Notes: a model not told the origin generated them from the sequence alone. A stretch of 40,338 nucleotides of DNA from Bacilli bacterium (GCA_028693955.1 JAQUUH010000008.1:1-40338); one strand, 5' to 3'; numbered from the stretch's first letter, positions 24,791 through 32,964 are shown. Numbers and translations are program-made.

Positions 24791-25775
24791 TTTTATAAAC
24801 CTCCTTGCTAAATTTAACTAATTCTTCGATTGAAATATCAATATTATTTAATTTGTGAAAAAAAATTTTCTTATATTTTTCACAATTAGTAACATTAAAA
24901 TTTTCACAAAAATTATTTAAAGAGCAATTGTAACATTTATTAAAAATACTGTAATCATTTACAATATCTCCTTTTAAATCAACAATTAAGTTATCATTAT
25001 AAAACTCACCACTATTAATTAAAATGTTTGGATAATTCTTTAATGATTTATATCCATCAAGACTCTTTTTTCTTATTTTAAAATAATCATAAAATTCAAG
25101 AAAATCAAAAAATATTTTATCTATATCTACATTTAATTTTGTATAGAGTGCAAACGTATTGAAATTAAAATTAATTTTATTAGTAAGACATAAATATATC
25201 ATATCTTTAAAGTTTTCATTAGGTAAGGGAGAAATTAAGATTTTTTTAGAATCATATTTTTCTGATATACATAATATTTCATCGGCATTGCTTGTATATA
25301 CTATTAATTGTATATTATATTTTCTAATTATATTAAAACAATTATCTACACTATCATAATCAACATGTATAACAATATTTTCACTATGATAATATAAAAA
25401 AATTATTAACTTATATAAATGATTATTTAAATTATTTTTTATGAATATATAAACATTTCCAAATATAAAACTACTCTCTTTTATATTATTAAGAATTTTA
25501 ATATAATTATTATCATCATAATGAATATATAAGTCTTTTTTAAAATCAAGATAATGGACTATTTGTAATTTGTTAATTTTTTCTAAATAATGTGAAATAT
25601 ATAAATATTCAAATGATTTATTAATATTCTCATTATCATATTTATAGTTTGCAATATTTAATAAAGAACTATATAAATCCCTGGAAATTTGTACATATTC
25701 ACAATTTTTATAATTTAAAATATAATATGAATCATGAAACTTTTTCAATATTGTTTTAGAATTTAAAATATACAT
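24783..25775 (-). CDS. Degenerate SPASM-type peptide maturation protein
   Basis: 330 aa with no CxxxCxxC, so it cannot be an active radical SAM enzyme. Near the C-terminus is a Cys cluster CYNC-x5-C-x7-C (Cys 281, 284, 290, 298) that looks like one half of a SPASM or twitch domain. The N-terminal 70 residues (SYYILNYKNCEYVQISRDL) resemble a PqqD-like recognition element, and the middle has the alternating strand/helix pattern of a TIM barrel. It may act as a scaffold or recognition partner for the true maturase. The overlap of 8 bases with the kinase gene argues for a joint role. Confidence 0.6.
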   Translation of the reverse strand: MYILNSKTILKKFHDSYYILNYKNCEYVQISRDLYSSLLNIANYKYDNENINKSFEYLYISHYLEKINKLQIVHYLDFKKDLYIHYDDNNYIKILNNIKESSFIFGNVYIFIKNNLNNHLYKLIIFLYYHSENIVIHVDYDSVDNCFNIIRKYNIQLIVYTSNADEILCISEKYDSKKILISPLPNENFKDMIYLCLTNKINFNFNTFALYTKLNVDIDKIFFDFLEFYDYFKIRKKSLDGYKSLKNYPNILINSGEFYNDNLIVDLKGDIVNDYSIFNKCYNCSLNNFCENFNVTNCEKYKKIFFHKLNNIDISIEELVKFSKEVYKNV

Positions 25776-25788
25776 AAAAGTATCCTTT

Positions 25789-27240
25789 CTAATTAATAAT
25801 TAATGGAGAAGAATTATAAGGTAAAAACTCTACATAATCAAACACATTGTTAAAATCATCTATCAAATAAATAATAAAATTAATTCCAATATTCTTTTTT
25901 ATGTTTAACAATTGAGAAAAATTAATTTTTATTGATAAATCATTTCCATGCATTTTAATATCAACATTATTAATTGTTTCAGATCTTAACTCAATATCAC
26001 TTCGAAATAAACTTATATTTCTTGGATAAAGGGATTTTGTTATCTTAAATCCATCATTATCCTTATGTATAAATATTGGATAATATGGTTTAATGTATTC
26101 ATTATAGTTATCATATCCATATATTTGAAAATATATAATAAATTTATCATATGCCATATTATCATAAGTTATTGTAAAAATTTCACTAAATGAATAATTA
26201 CAAATTATTTTCTTTTTATTCAACAATAGAATACCACTATATTTATTATTTTTTTCTGAAAAATTAAAAATATACTTATCATAAAAGAATGCTTTAATAA
26301 AATCGATTATTTCATTATTATTTAAATAATAATTCATAAAATTTATTTCTAAATCTTTTTTAGTCCTAACATTATTCAAACTTAATTTATAAATATATTT
26401 TTCATAACTACTATTTAGAAAAACTTCAGATAATAATTCTAAACAATTTACAATTTTATTTTCCATTTTATTTATATTTATTTTATTTTTTAGTTTTTCA
26501 TAATCCATAATTATATTATGATTATTTAAAAAATCGTTTATTTCTACTATATATTTCATTATTATTTTATGGGAAAACAAAATTGAGTTAATGTTTGAAA
26601 TATAATATGAAAAATAGTTAACTAAATTCAAAAATGTCATTTCATAATTAAAAGTAGTTATAGAATGATAATTTTTCAACTCCACCAAATCTGATTTGTC
26701 ATTAAATAAAATTTGTGTTTTTTTAATATTTTTTAATTCTAATGTAAATTTATTTTTTTTATACCAAATTGTTATTTGTAATTCCTTATTCAATGAATTA
26801 AAACTATTAATATCATAAATATCTAAAATAAAATATTTATTTAAAATATTTACTACTTTATTCAGATCATCTTGTTCTAACAATATAATATCTATATCAT
26901 TATATATTCTACAATTATTATTTTCATATAATAGATAATTAAGTATTAATCCTTTATATAAGATATAACTAATATTATTCTTATTAAATATTTCAACAAT
27001 TTTAAATGCTAATTCATTTTTTTCGTTTATTCCATAAATATAGTCATCATATATAGCTTTAATTAATGTTTTTTTATTTTTGACATTAATATTTTTTATT
27101 AACTTTATATAATATCTTAAAAAAATTTTATTTTCAATTAAAAAACTCAACACATAATCAATATCTAAATCTTCAATATATTCATCTTTTAATCGGTTAT
27201 TAACCAAATCAATTATAAACTTTTGACTCGAATTATACAT
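25789..27240 (-). CDS. Nucleotidyltransferase-fold protein of the RiPP cluster
   Basis: 483 aa from the ATG at 27240, chosen because a GGAG lies about 11 bases upstream; a GTG four codons earlier is too close to it. The motif YILYKGLILNYLLYE followed by CRIYNDIDIIL matches the KG...D-D core of the NTP_transf_5 group (nucleotidyltransferase superfamily), recurrent in lasso-peptide and other RiPP clusters. Acidic D119 and D121 are kept. The C-terminal 200 residues look beta-rich and are unassigned. First gene of the operon. The substrate is unknown; nucleotidyl transfer to the peptide or a binding role are both possible. Confidence 0.75.
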   Translation of the reverse strand: MYNSSQKFIIDLVNNRLKDEYIEDLDIDYVLSFLIENKIFLRYYIKLIKNINVKNKKTLIKAIYDDYIYGINEKNELAFKIVEIFNKNNISYILYKGLILNYLLYENNNCRIYNDIDIILLEQDDLNKVVNILNKYFILDIYDINSFNSLNKELQITIWYKKNKFTLELKNIKKTQILFNDKSDLVELKNYHSITTFNYEMTFLNLVNYFSYYISNINSILFSHKIIMKYIVEINDFLNNHNIIMDYEKLKNKININKMENKIVNCLELLSEVFLNSSYEKYIYKLSLNNVRTKKDLEINFMNYYLNNNEIIDFIKAFFYDKYIFNFSEKNNKYSGILLLNKKKIICNYSFSEIFTITYDNMAYDKFIIYFQIYGYDNYNEYIKPYYPIFIHKDNDGFKITKSLYPRNISLFRSDIELRSETINNVDIKMHGNDLSIKINFSQLLNIKKNIGINFIIYLIDDFNNVFDYVEFLPYNSSPLIIN

Positions 27241-27256
27241 ATTTTTCAACACTCCA

Positions 27257-27287
27257 AGTATAATATAAATTGTTCAAGTATTATACT
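27257..27287. promoter_or_regulatory. Inverted repeat before the RiPP operon
   Basis: AGTATAATA (27257-27265) and its exact complement (27279-27287) are separated by 13 bases. They lie 17-47 bases before the first start codon. On the minus strand the upstream arm contains TATAAT, a possible -10 box. A repressor or activator site is plausible. Confidence 0.45.
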
Positions 27288-27344
27288 AAATATCCTTTCT
27301 ATTAATTTGGTCTTTAATAATTATTTAGCTTTATATTTATTTTA

Positions 27345-27770
27345 TTACTTTTTGTAATACCAAGCTTGTGATTTGAACATTTCATAATATAACCATTCTT
27401 TATTACTCATCAATTCTATATAATTTTCCTCTTGAATTATTTTGTTACCATCTAAATAAAGGTTCTTATCGCAAAATAAACAACTTGATAATTTAAGAGA
27501 AATGAATAAAGTCATTTTTCTCCAATTATTTCATGAAATTCTATATGAATTATATCTTCAATTAGTGAATCTAATACACTAGTAGCTTCATCTAGTACAA
27601 TAAAATCAGAATCTTTATAAATTATTCTTGCTAAAATAAATCTTTTTAATTATCTAATAGAAAACTCAACACCCAACTAATCAAACCATTTGTTAACATA
27701 TGTATTTTCTTGATTTGGTAATTCCGATATTATATTTTAATTTATTTTTTCAAAATTTATAATTCTTATT
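27345..27770 (-). pseudogene. Decayed ABC-transporter ATPase domain
   Basis: Minus-strand pieces align with the end of the ABC gene at 16538: NTYVNKWFD (NTYINKWFD there), LARIIYKDSDFIVLDEATSVLD (Walker B region, written LLILDEPTASLD there) and the tail SQAWYYKK before a TAA at 27345. Internal stops replace the signature motif. It is the remnant of a duplicated exporter, so the cluster once had another transporter copy at its other end. The rest of 27253-27783 shows only the inverted repeat. Confidence 0.75.
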
Positions 27771-27783
27771 ATTTTAATATGTT

Positions 27784-28944
27784 TTAATAATTATCAAAGT
27801 ATTGCCCAATTGAATCAGCTGTAGATAATCCAAATGTTCTTAATCTTTCCTCAAGTAATACAACTTTATCAAGTTTTTCCCATGACAAACCCTCTTTACC
27901 AAAATGACCATAGTTTGTAGTTAAATGATAAATTGGTTTTCTTAAATCTAAACACTCTATAATTCCTTTTAGTGTTAATGGAAATACTTCTTTTATTGTT
28001 TTCAATATAAATTCATCTTCTACCTTACCAGTACCAAAAGTATCAATATTTATAGATGTTGGTTCAGAAACTCCAATTACATAGCTTAATGCTATTTCAA
28101 TCTTATCTGCATAACCAGCAGCTACTATGTTTTTTGCAATGTACCTAGTCATATAGGTAACACTTCTATCAACTTTAGATGGATCTTTCCCAGAGAACGC
28201 ATCACCACCATGATGATCTACTCCTCCATAAGTGTCAACAATGATTTTTCTACCAGTCAAACCACTATCAGCCTCTGGTCCGCCAATAACGAATCTTCCT
28301 GTAGGATTTATATAATATTTAGTATTTTCATCTAATAAGTTATTAGGCAATACTTTTTTAATAACATTTTCCATTATGTATAATCTTAAATCTTCGATTT
28401 TTATATCTTCGGTATGCTGAGTAGAAACAACCACATTATCAATTCTTAATATTCCATTATTACAATATTCTACTGTTACTTGTGCTTTTCCATCAGGTTT
28501 AATAAATTCAACTTTCTCTATTTTTCTAATGTCTTCTAATTGTTTTGTTAATTTATGTGCAAACATTATAGGAGCTGGCATGTATTCTATAGTTTCATTT
28601 GTAGCATAACCATACATCATACCTTGATCTCCAGCACCTTCATCATTCCTAACTCCAATTGATATATCAGGAGACTGTGTGTTTAGCATTATATCAATAT
28701 CATCATATCCAATATAACCAATCTCTTTTATTGTCATTTTTACAATATTATTTATATCTACATTAGCATATGATTTTACTTCTCCAAAAACTTTAATACT
28801 TTTTCCTATTGTAATAACTTCACACGCTACGTGACTATTCTCATCTTGTCGTAGATATTCATCTAAAATTGAATCAGCAATTTTATCACATACTTTATCA
28901 GGATGTCCTTCAGTTACAGATTCACACGTCATATATTTTTTCAT
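27784..28944 (-). CDS. metK: S-adenosylmethionine synthetase
   Basis: 386 aa, full family length. Hallmarks include TEGHPDKVCDKIADSILD at the N-terminus, GAGDQG, the P-loop-like GGDAFSGKDPSKVDRS, and GYADKIEIALSY. It makes S-adenosylmethionine from methionine and ATP in the cytoplasm. It has an AAAGGAA ribosome site. It lies directly upstream of the RiPP operon on the same strand. This may be chance, or it may supply cofactor to the radical SAM maturase. Whether it is the only metK of the genome cannot be known here. Confidence 0.95.
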   Translation of the reverse strand: MKKYMTCESVTEGHPDKVCDKIADSILDEYLRQDENSHVACEVITIGKSIKVFGEVKSYANVDINNIVKMTIKEIGYIGYDDIDIMLNTQSPDISIGVRNDEGAGDQGMMYGYATNETIEYMPAPIMFAHKLTKQLEDIRKIEKVEFIKPDGKAQVTVEYCNNGILRIDNVVVSTQHTEDIKIEDLRLYIMENVIKKVLPNNLLDENTKYYINPTGRFVIGGPEADSGLTGRKIIVDTYGGVDHHGGDAFSGKDPSKVDRSVTYMTRYIAKNIVAAGYADKIEIALSYVIGVSEPTSINIDTFGTGKVEDEFILKTIKEVFPLTLKGIIECLDLRKPIYHLTTNYGHFGKEGLSWEKLDKVVLLEERLRTFGLSTADSIGQYFDNY

Positions 28945-29008
28945 ATTATTATTTCCTTTTCGTGATATTTTGAATACTAATTTATGCTAATCTGGAATTT
29001 TGTATTAA

Positions 29009-29415
29009 TTATTTTAATGTTATTTCAGTATTTAATCCAAACAGGTATCCTAAATCACCCGTAACGCTAGAAACATAGCCTTCACCTGTTAATTCATTTA
29101 TGATTGTAATTGTTAATGTTCCACGAGAACTACCAACCTCACTATTACATAATACATATCCATTAGGATTTTGACTATTAATAACAATAACTGTACAAGT
29201 TCCTAATATTTCATCTTCACCATTACTTGTATAAACAACATATCCAATCTCATTCTCTTCATCAACATCTATACTATATTCTTCATCAAATAGTGAAAGT
29301 ACAGTAACGCAATCTGGATTCTCGTCCCTTACAATTTTAATTTTTGCTGCTTGAACTTCTACTGTTGCCATAAACAAAAACATACTGAAAATAACTTCTT
29401 TTTTAAATTTTTCAT
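29009..29415 (-). CDS. Small secreted protein with a frame break in its signal peptide
   Basis: The mature part (AAKIKIVRDENPDCVTVLSL onward, rich in Thr/Val strands) follows a hydrophobic stretch VIFSMFLFMATVEVQA, a signal peptide with an ALA-type cleavage site. The only upstream in-frame ATG (29437) lies before the expected transcript start of the promoter at 29439-29467 and has no ribosome site. The ATG at 29415 has GGGGGA at the right distance and begins MKNLKK, but is out of frame. One extra A in the A6 run at 29404-29399 would join them into MKNLKKEVIFSMFLF. Either phase variation, a fresh mutation or a sequencing error is possible. Function unknown. Confidence 0.6.
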
Positions 29416-29438
29416 TCTTTTTTCCCCCATTCACCATT

Positions 29439-29467
29439 ATTATACATTATTCTAAAATCTTTATCAA
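29439..29467 (-). promoter_or_regulatory. Promoter of the secreted-protein gene
   Basis: TTGATA (29467-29462) and TATAAT (29444-29439) with 17-base spacing. It sets the transcript start near 29432, which decides against the start codon at 29437. Confidence 0.75.
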
Positions 29468-29518
29468 CCGCTTACAAATTATATAATTGAGCATTTTTTG
29501 CCGTTTTAAACAAAAAAA

Positions 29519-29538
29519 AAGCCCGTGTTTTTGGGCTT
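29519..29538 (-). terminator. Terminator of the regulator gene
   Basis: AAGCCC/GGGCTT stem with an 8-base loop, followed on the minus strand by about nine T. It lies 43 bases after the stop at 29581. Confidence 0.85.
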
Positions 29539-29580
29539 ATTTTAAAGCTTTTTAGTGAAATTAGGCATTTTCTGCCCATT

Positions 29581-30693
29581 TTAAAATTTTTTTAATATTT
29601 TGATGATTGGACCCATTAAATCATACTTTGCAAGGGTATTTAATATTCCTTTGTTGTTAATTTTAAGATAAGAGTTTAAAGAATTAAATAAATCTTTATC
29701 ATGTTTTTCCAAATCATTATCGATGACATTCTCCTTATAGTATGCTAAGTATTGGTTCTTATTAGTTTTATATAAGGACACTAATAAACATATTATGAAA
29801 GTAAGATTAGTATATTCAATGTCCATTAATAAATCGATTATTTCCTTATATCTTTCCATTCCTAATAATGATGTTACATAAAGCTTATTTGCTGATTCTA
29901 ATTCAAATTGTTTTATATCTAATGATTCCAAACAAGCAATCTGTTTTAATGCTATTTTATAACATTCATTATAATTTCCAGCATATAACATACTACTCAT
30001 TATTATTTGATTAACATAAATAAATCTTTTAAAATTCGAATCGGCTAATAGGATATTTTTAGCTATATTAGCATAGAATATTGCTTCAATGTACTTCTTA
30101 TATGTATGGCACTTTGACGCTTTAATCTGATATAACATAGCATTTTCATAATCTTTATCCCAATCATCATCATTAGTATTGTCAAAAAACATATTTAATA
30201 TTTCATATATTGATTTTAATTCTTTTGTAAAAAAACTATAATATTGCTTTATATCATTATAAAGCGTACTATATTCGTTCATCATAGTAAATGTTGATTT
30301 TTTAGAATTCAATACCATAAATAATTTCAATAAATTTAGAACAGGGAAAAACAGGGATTTCTTTTCAAGTAATTCTTCAATATACTTTAAGTCTTCATCA
30401 TAGGAAGTGTAAATCTTATAATACATATTTTTGTATACTTTATTTGTAAATACCTCTAGTCCATTTATTAATTCAATGCTTGGTACTACAAATCCATAAT
30501 GATCAGATAATTGGTCAACAATCTGTCTTCCTACATTTTGTTCATAATCTCTTGCTCTACGATATGAACTATTATTAATGCATAATTTATCAAATAATAC
30601 TTCTTTACTTATTCCTTGTTTTTTAATGTATGAATCATATAACACTAAATATATTCTCGTTTCTTTATATATTGAATAATCGAATTTTTCCAT
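29581..30693 (-). CDS. Putative TPR-type (Rgg/AimR-like) regulator
   Basis: The start is set at the ATG at 30693 with AAAGGAG in front (370 aa); the longer frame adds 19 residues without a ribosome site. The N-terminal region (about residues 10-60, YLVLYDSYIKKQGISKEVLF, then NNSSYRRARDYEQNVGRQIV) looks like a helix-turn-helix that starts from a short helix. The rest is all-helical with repeated 30-40-residue units (AIFYANIAKNILLADSN, YNECYKIALKQIACLES), as in peptide-responsive TPR regulators. It faces the RiPP region and ends in its own terminator, so control of the RiPP or secreted-protein gene is possible but unproven. Confidence 0.5.
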   Translation of the reverse strand: MEKFDYSIYKETRIYLVLYDSYIKKQGISKEVLFDKLCINNSSYRRARDYEQNVGRQIVDQLSDHYGFVVPSIELINGLEVFTNKVYKNMYYKIYTSYDEDLKYIEELLEKKSLFFPVLNLLKLFMVLNSKKSTFTMMNEYSTLYNDIKQYYSFFTKELKSIYEILNMFFDNTNDDDWDKDYENAMLYQIKASKCHTYKKYIEAIFYANIAKNILLADSNFKRFIYVNQIIMSSMLYAGNYNECYKIALKQIACLESLDIKQFELESANKLYVTSLLGMERYKEIIDLLMDIEYTNLTFIICLLVSLYKTNKNQYLAYYKENVIDNDLEKHDKDLFNSLNSYLKINNKGILNTLAKYDLMGPIIKILKKF

Positions 30694-30975
30694 AAAAAAC
30701 TCCTTTACTAAATCTATAATAATTATACTATATAATGAAAAATAAAACAAACAAAATAAAACTTATTTATTTTTACCATATAATTCAAACCCCATTACTT
30801 GCAAAAATAGTTGATAATTCAAATCCCATTAGTTGCGGAATTATTTTGATTTGAGTCCTTGTTTATTTTCCTACTTTCAGTCGAACAATATGGGGTGTAT
30901 TTTGAATAAAAAAAACTATTTCTGTCATAAATCATAGCAATATACTAAGAATTGAAGAAATAGTCGTTATATTTT

Positions 30976-31000
30976 GTCAAAAGTCAGAAGACTTTTTGAC
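30976..31000 (-). terminator. Terminator of the tRNA operon
   Basis: GTCAAAA-GTC pairs with GACTTTTTGAC with one bulge and a 4-base loop. It starts 10 bases after the tRNA-Arg CCA end. Confidence 0.6.
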
Positions 31001-31009
31001 CAACTTACA

Positions 31010-31086
31010 TGGCGCGCCTAAGAGGATTCGAACCACCAGCCTTCTGATTCGTAGTCAGATGCTCTATCCAATTGAGCTATAGGCGC
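31010..31086 (-). tRNA. tRNA-Arg (ACG)
   Basis: A full cloverleaf: the acceptor GCGCCTA pairs with TAGGCGC, the D-arm has AGCTCAATTGGATAGAGC, the anticodon loop is CTACGAA with ACG, and the T-arm has GGTTCGAATCC. The CCA end is encoded. It is co-transcribed with the tRNA-Asp 10 bases upstream. Confidence 0.97.
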
Positions 31087-31096
31087 AAAATAAAAA

Positions 31097-31172
31097 TGGC
31101 GGTCTCAACGGGACTTGAACCCGCGATCTTCAGTGTGACAGACTGACATGTTAACCACTACACCATGAGACC
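31097..31172 (-). tRNA. tRNA-Asp (GTC)
   Basis: The acceptor GGTCTCA pairs with TGAGACC, the anticodon loop is TGTCACA with GTC, the T-arm has GGGTTCAAGTCCC, and CCA is encoded. A promoter lies just upstream at 31192-31220. Confidence 0.97.
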
Positions 31173-31191
31173 TTTTCCATAATGCTTGTAT

Positions 31192-31220
31192 ATTATAGCA
31201 CACTTTTTTCCCTATTTCAA
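31192..31220 (-). promoter_or_regulatory. tRNA operon promoter
   Basis: TTGAAA (31220-31215) and TATAAT (31197-31192) with 17-base spacing, about 20 bases before the mature tRNA-Asp end. Confidence 0.8.
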
Positions 31221-31256
31221 CAGTATTTTTTGTTTTTCCGATTTAATTTAAAAATA

Positions 31257-31283
31257 GGGTTTGGCTATTTTTAAGCCAAACCC
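31257..31283 (-). terminator. Terminator of the permease gene
   Basis: A perfect 10-bp stem (31257-31266 with 31274-31283), 7-base loop, then TATTTTT on the minus strand, directly behind the permease stop. Confidence 0.9.
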
Positions 31284-31293
31284 TCAATATTTT

Positions 31294-32664
31294 TTATAAT
31301 TTTATTTCTTCTAATTCTTTTTCTTTTGGCAGTAATGTATTTAGCAATATACCAACGATTGCTGATAATGCCATACCAGAGAAATTAAAACTTCCAAAGC
31401 TTATAACCGCACCACCAATACCAATAACTAGCATAACCGATACGATTATTAAATTTCTTGTTTGTGTTAAATCAACTTTTGCATCAACGATTGTTTTTAA
31501 ACCATTAGCAGCGATGAAACCATAAAGAATCAGGCAAACACCACCTAAAACGGCAAGAGGGATTGTATTTATTAGAGTAGAGAAGACATTAACAAATGAC
31601 AAAATTATAGCAATAACCGCTGCTCCGCCTGTTACCCATACTGAACCAACTTTAGTAATACCTACCACTGATGTGTTCTCACCATATGAAGTATTTGCTG
31701 GACCACCGATTAAACCAGCAAAAGATGTTGCTAAACCATCACCTAACAAAGTTTTATTCAAACCAGGGTTAGTTATGTAATCTTCACCAGTTATTTTACC
31801 TAATACTTTATGATCTCCAATATGTTCACATATTGTTACGAAAGCAAGAGGAATAACTGATATTGCTGCACTAAAATTAACTTTAGCCATTGAGATTCCA
31901 AGTCCTAAATCAGCATCTTTCCAACCAAGTAAAATAAACTTAGGTAGACTAAACCATTGGCTTGGATCCTTTAAAACAGCTAGTACTGAACTGAAATCAA
32001 CTAATGCTGGATAATTACCATTAGGAATAAAACCAATTAAAACTGCAAATATATATCCACCGATTATTCCCACTAGGAACGGAACTACTTTTAAGAAGCC
32101 TTTAGCTTTTATAGCAATATAGGCAATTAAACCCATTGTGAAGAATGCTGTTATCATACTGCGATAATCGCCAGCCCAAGGATTGCTAGCTAAATTTGCA
32201 GCAGTTGGAGCAAGTAGACCTGTTTCTGTTATTGCTGTTCCTGACAAACTCAAACCTATTACCATAATCATTGGTCCAACGATAATTGGAGGTAAAAGTC
32301 TATTGATCCAACCAACACCAAGTAATTTGATGAATAAAGAAACGATACAGTAAATCACACCAACTAAAACTAATCCTGTCATAGCTGCTCCGAATGTTCC
32401 TCCAGCTAGTGCTGATGCAGCAATTATGTAAGAGATATACGCAAAACTAGATCCAAGATAGATTGGTACTTTTTGTTCAGTACATAGGATATAGATTAGT
32501 GTTCCTACACCTGAAGAAAATAGCGCTACTGATACTGGTAAACCAGTCAATAATGGTACAAGAACTGTTGCCCCGAACATCGCAAATACATGTTGAAAGC
32601 TAAGTAGTAACCATTTCCCACCTTTTGGCTTGTCTTTTGCTCCTAAAATAAGATTTTGATTCAT
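31294..32664 (-). CDS. uraA: NCS2-family uracil (or xanthine) permease
   Basis: 456 aa with about 14 hydrophobic segments. Blocks match E. coli UraA closely: QHVFAMFGATVLVPLLTG, YLGSSFAYIS, PPIIVGPMIMVIGLSLSG, AFVTICEHIGDH with the substrate-contacting Glu, and NTSYGENTSVVGITKVGS. These mark the NCS2 nucleobase:proton symporters. Sequence favours uracil. The guanine-type riboswitch upstream would fit a purine better, so the substrate should be left open. Strong AAGGAGG ribosome site. It is the main gene of a unit that begins at the riboswitch and includes a 45-codon leader ORF. Confidence 0.9.
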   Translation of the reverse strand: MNQNLILGAKDKPKGGKWLLLSFQHVFAMFGATVLVPLLTGLPVSVALFSSGVGTLIYILCTEQKVPIYLGSSFAYISYIIAASALAGGTFGAAMTGLVLVGVIYCIVSLFIKLLGVGWINRLLPPIIVGPMIMVIGLSLSGTAITETGLLAPTAANLASNPWAGDYRSMITAFFTMGLIAYIAIKAKGFLKVVPFLVGIIGGYIFAVLIGFIPNGNYPALVDFSSVLAVLKDPSQWFSLPKFILLGWKDADLGLGISMAKVNFSAAISVIPLAFVTICEHIGDHKVLGKITGEDYITNPGLNKTLLGDGLATSFAGLIGGPANTSYGENTSVVGITKVGSVWVTGGAAVIAIILSFVNVFSTLINTIPLAVLGGVCLILYGFIAANGLKTIVDAKVDLTQTRNLIIVSVMLVIGIGGAVISFGSFNFSGMALSAIVGILLNTLLPKEKELEEIKL

Positions 32665-32730
32665 AATGTCCTCCTTTTCAAAATCATCTTAGATTTAGAT
32701 TATTAGCTATCTATAAACTGTCTATAAAAA

Positions 32731-32754
32731 AAGATCCAAAGACAATTGGACCTT
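32731..32754 (-). terminator. Internal terminator between leader ORF and permease
   Basis: AAGGTCCAA pairs with TTGGATCTT around a short loop, followed by seven T on the minus strand. The first bases of the stem overlap the TAA of the leader ORF, so a ribosome stopping there would cover the 5' arm and could prevent termination. Confidence 0.75.
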
Positions 32755-32890
32755 AAAAATCAAAAATATGAATGCTAATACTAGCAAATACAAAAGAAAG
32801 TGATTCGCTAGCAACAACATTATTAAAAATAAATGAATTAGTTTTCTTAGTATGTTGGTTATATGTTAGTCTATTTACATTCTTTTTCAT
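32753..32890 (-). CDS. 45-aa leader ORF between riboswitch and permease
   Basis: The ATG at 32890 follows TTGGAGGTC, a strong ribosome site right after the riboswitch terminator. The peptide begins MKKNVNRLTYNQHTKK. Its second half, FNNVVASESLSFVFASISIH, is moderately hydrophobic. The TAA overlaps the 5' arm of the terminator at 32731-32754. This design suggests a translated leader that tunes readthrough, or a small membrane-associated protein. No family recognised. Confidence 0.5.
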   Translation of the reverse strand: MKKNVNRLTYNQHTKKTNSFIFNNVVASESLSFVFASISIHIFDF

Positions 32891-32914
32891 ACTGACCTCC
32901 AAAATTCTAAAATA

Positions 32915-32942
32915 AAAGGTCTAAGTGCGTCCTCAGGCCTTT
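32915..32942 (-). terminator. Riboswitch expression-platform terminator
   Basis: AAAGGCCTGAG pairs with CTTAGACCTTT (one mismatch, one G-U), then TTTTATTTT. The 5' arm can instead pair with the ACTTTAGT region just after the aptamer (CTTTAGT/ACTAAAG, then GGTC/GGCC), giving an antiterminator that excludes the aptamer. The layout is a ligand-off switch. Confidence 0.75.
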
Positions 32943-32964
32943 AGTCTTGTGAAAACTAACTAAA

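Noticed and set aside
31097-31172. Long plus-strand frames opposite AT-rich genes as extra genes
   Set aside because: They lie antisense to well-supported genes, are rich in Phe/Tyr/Ile from reversed Lys/Asn codons, and lack ribosome sites.
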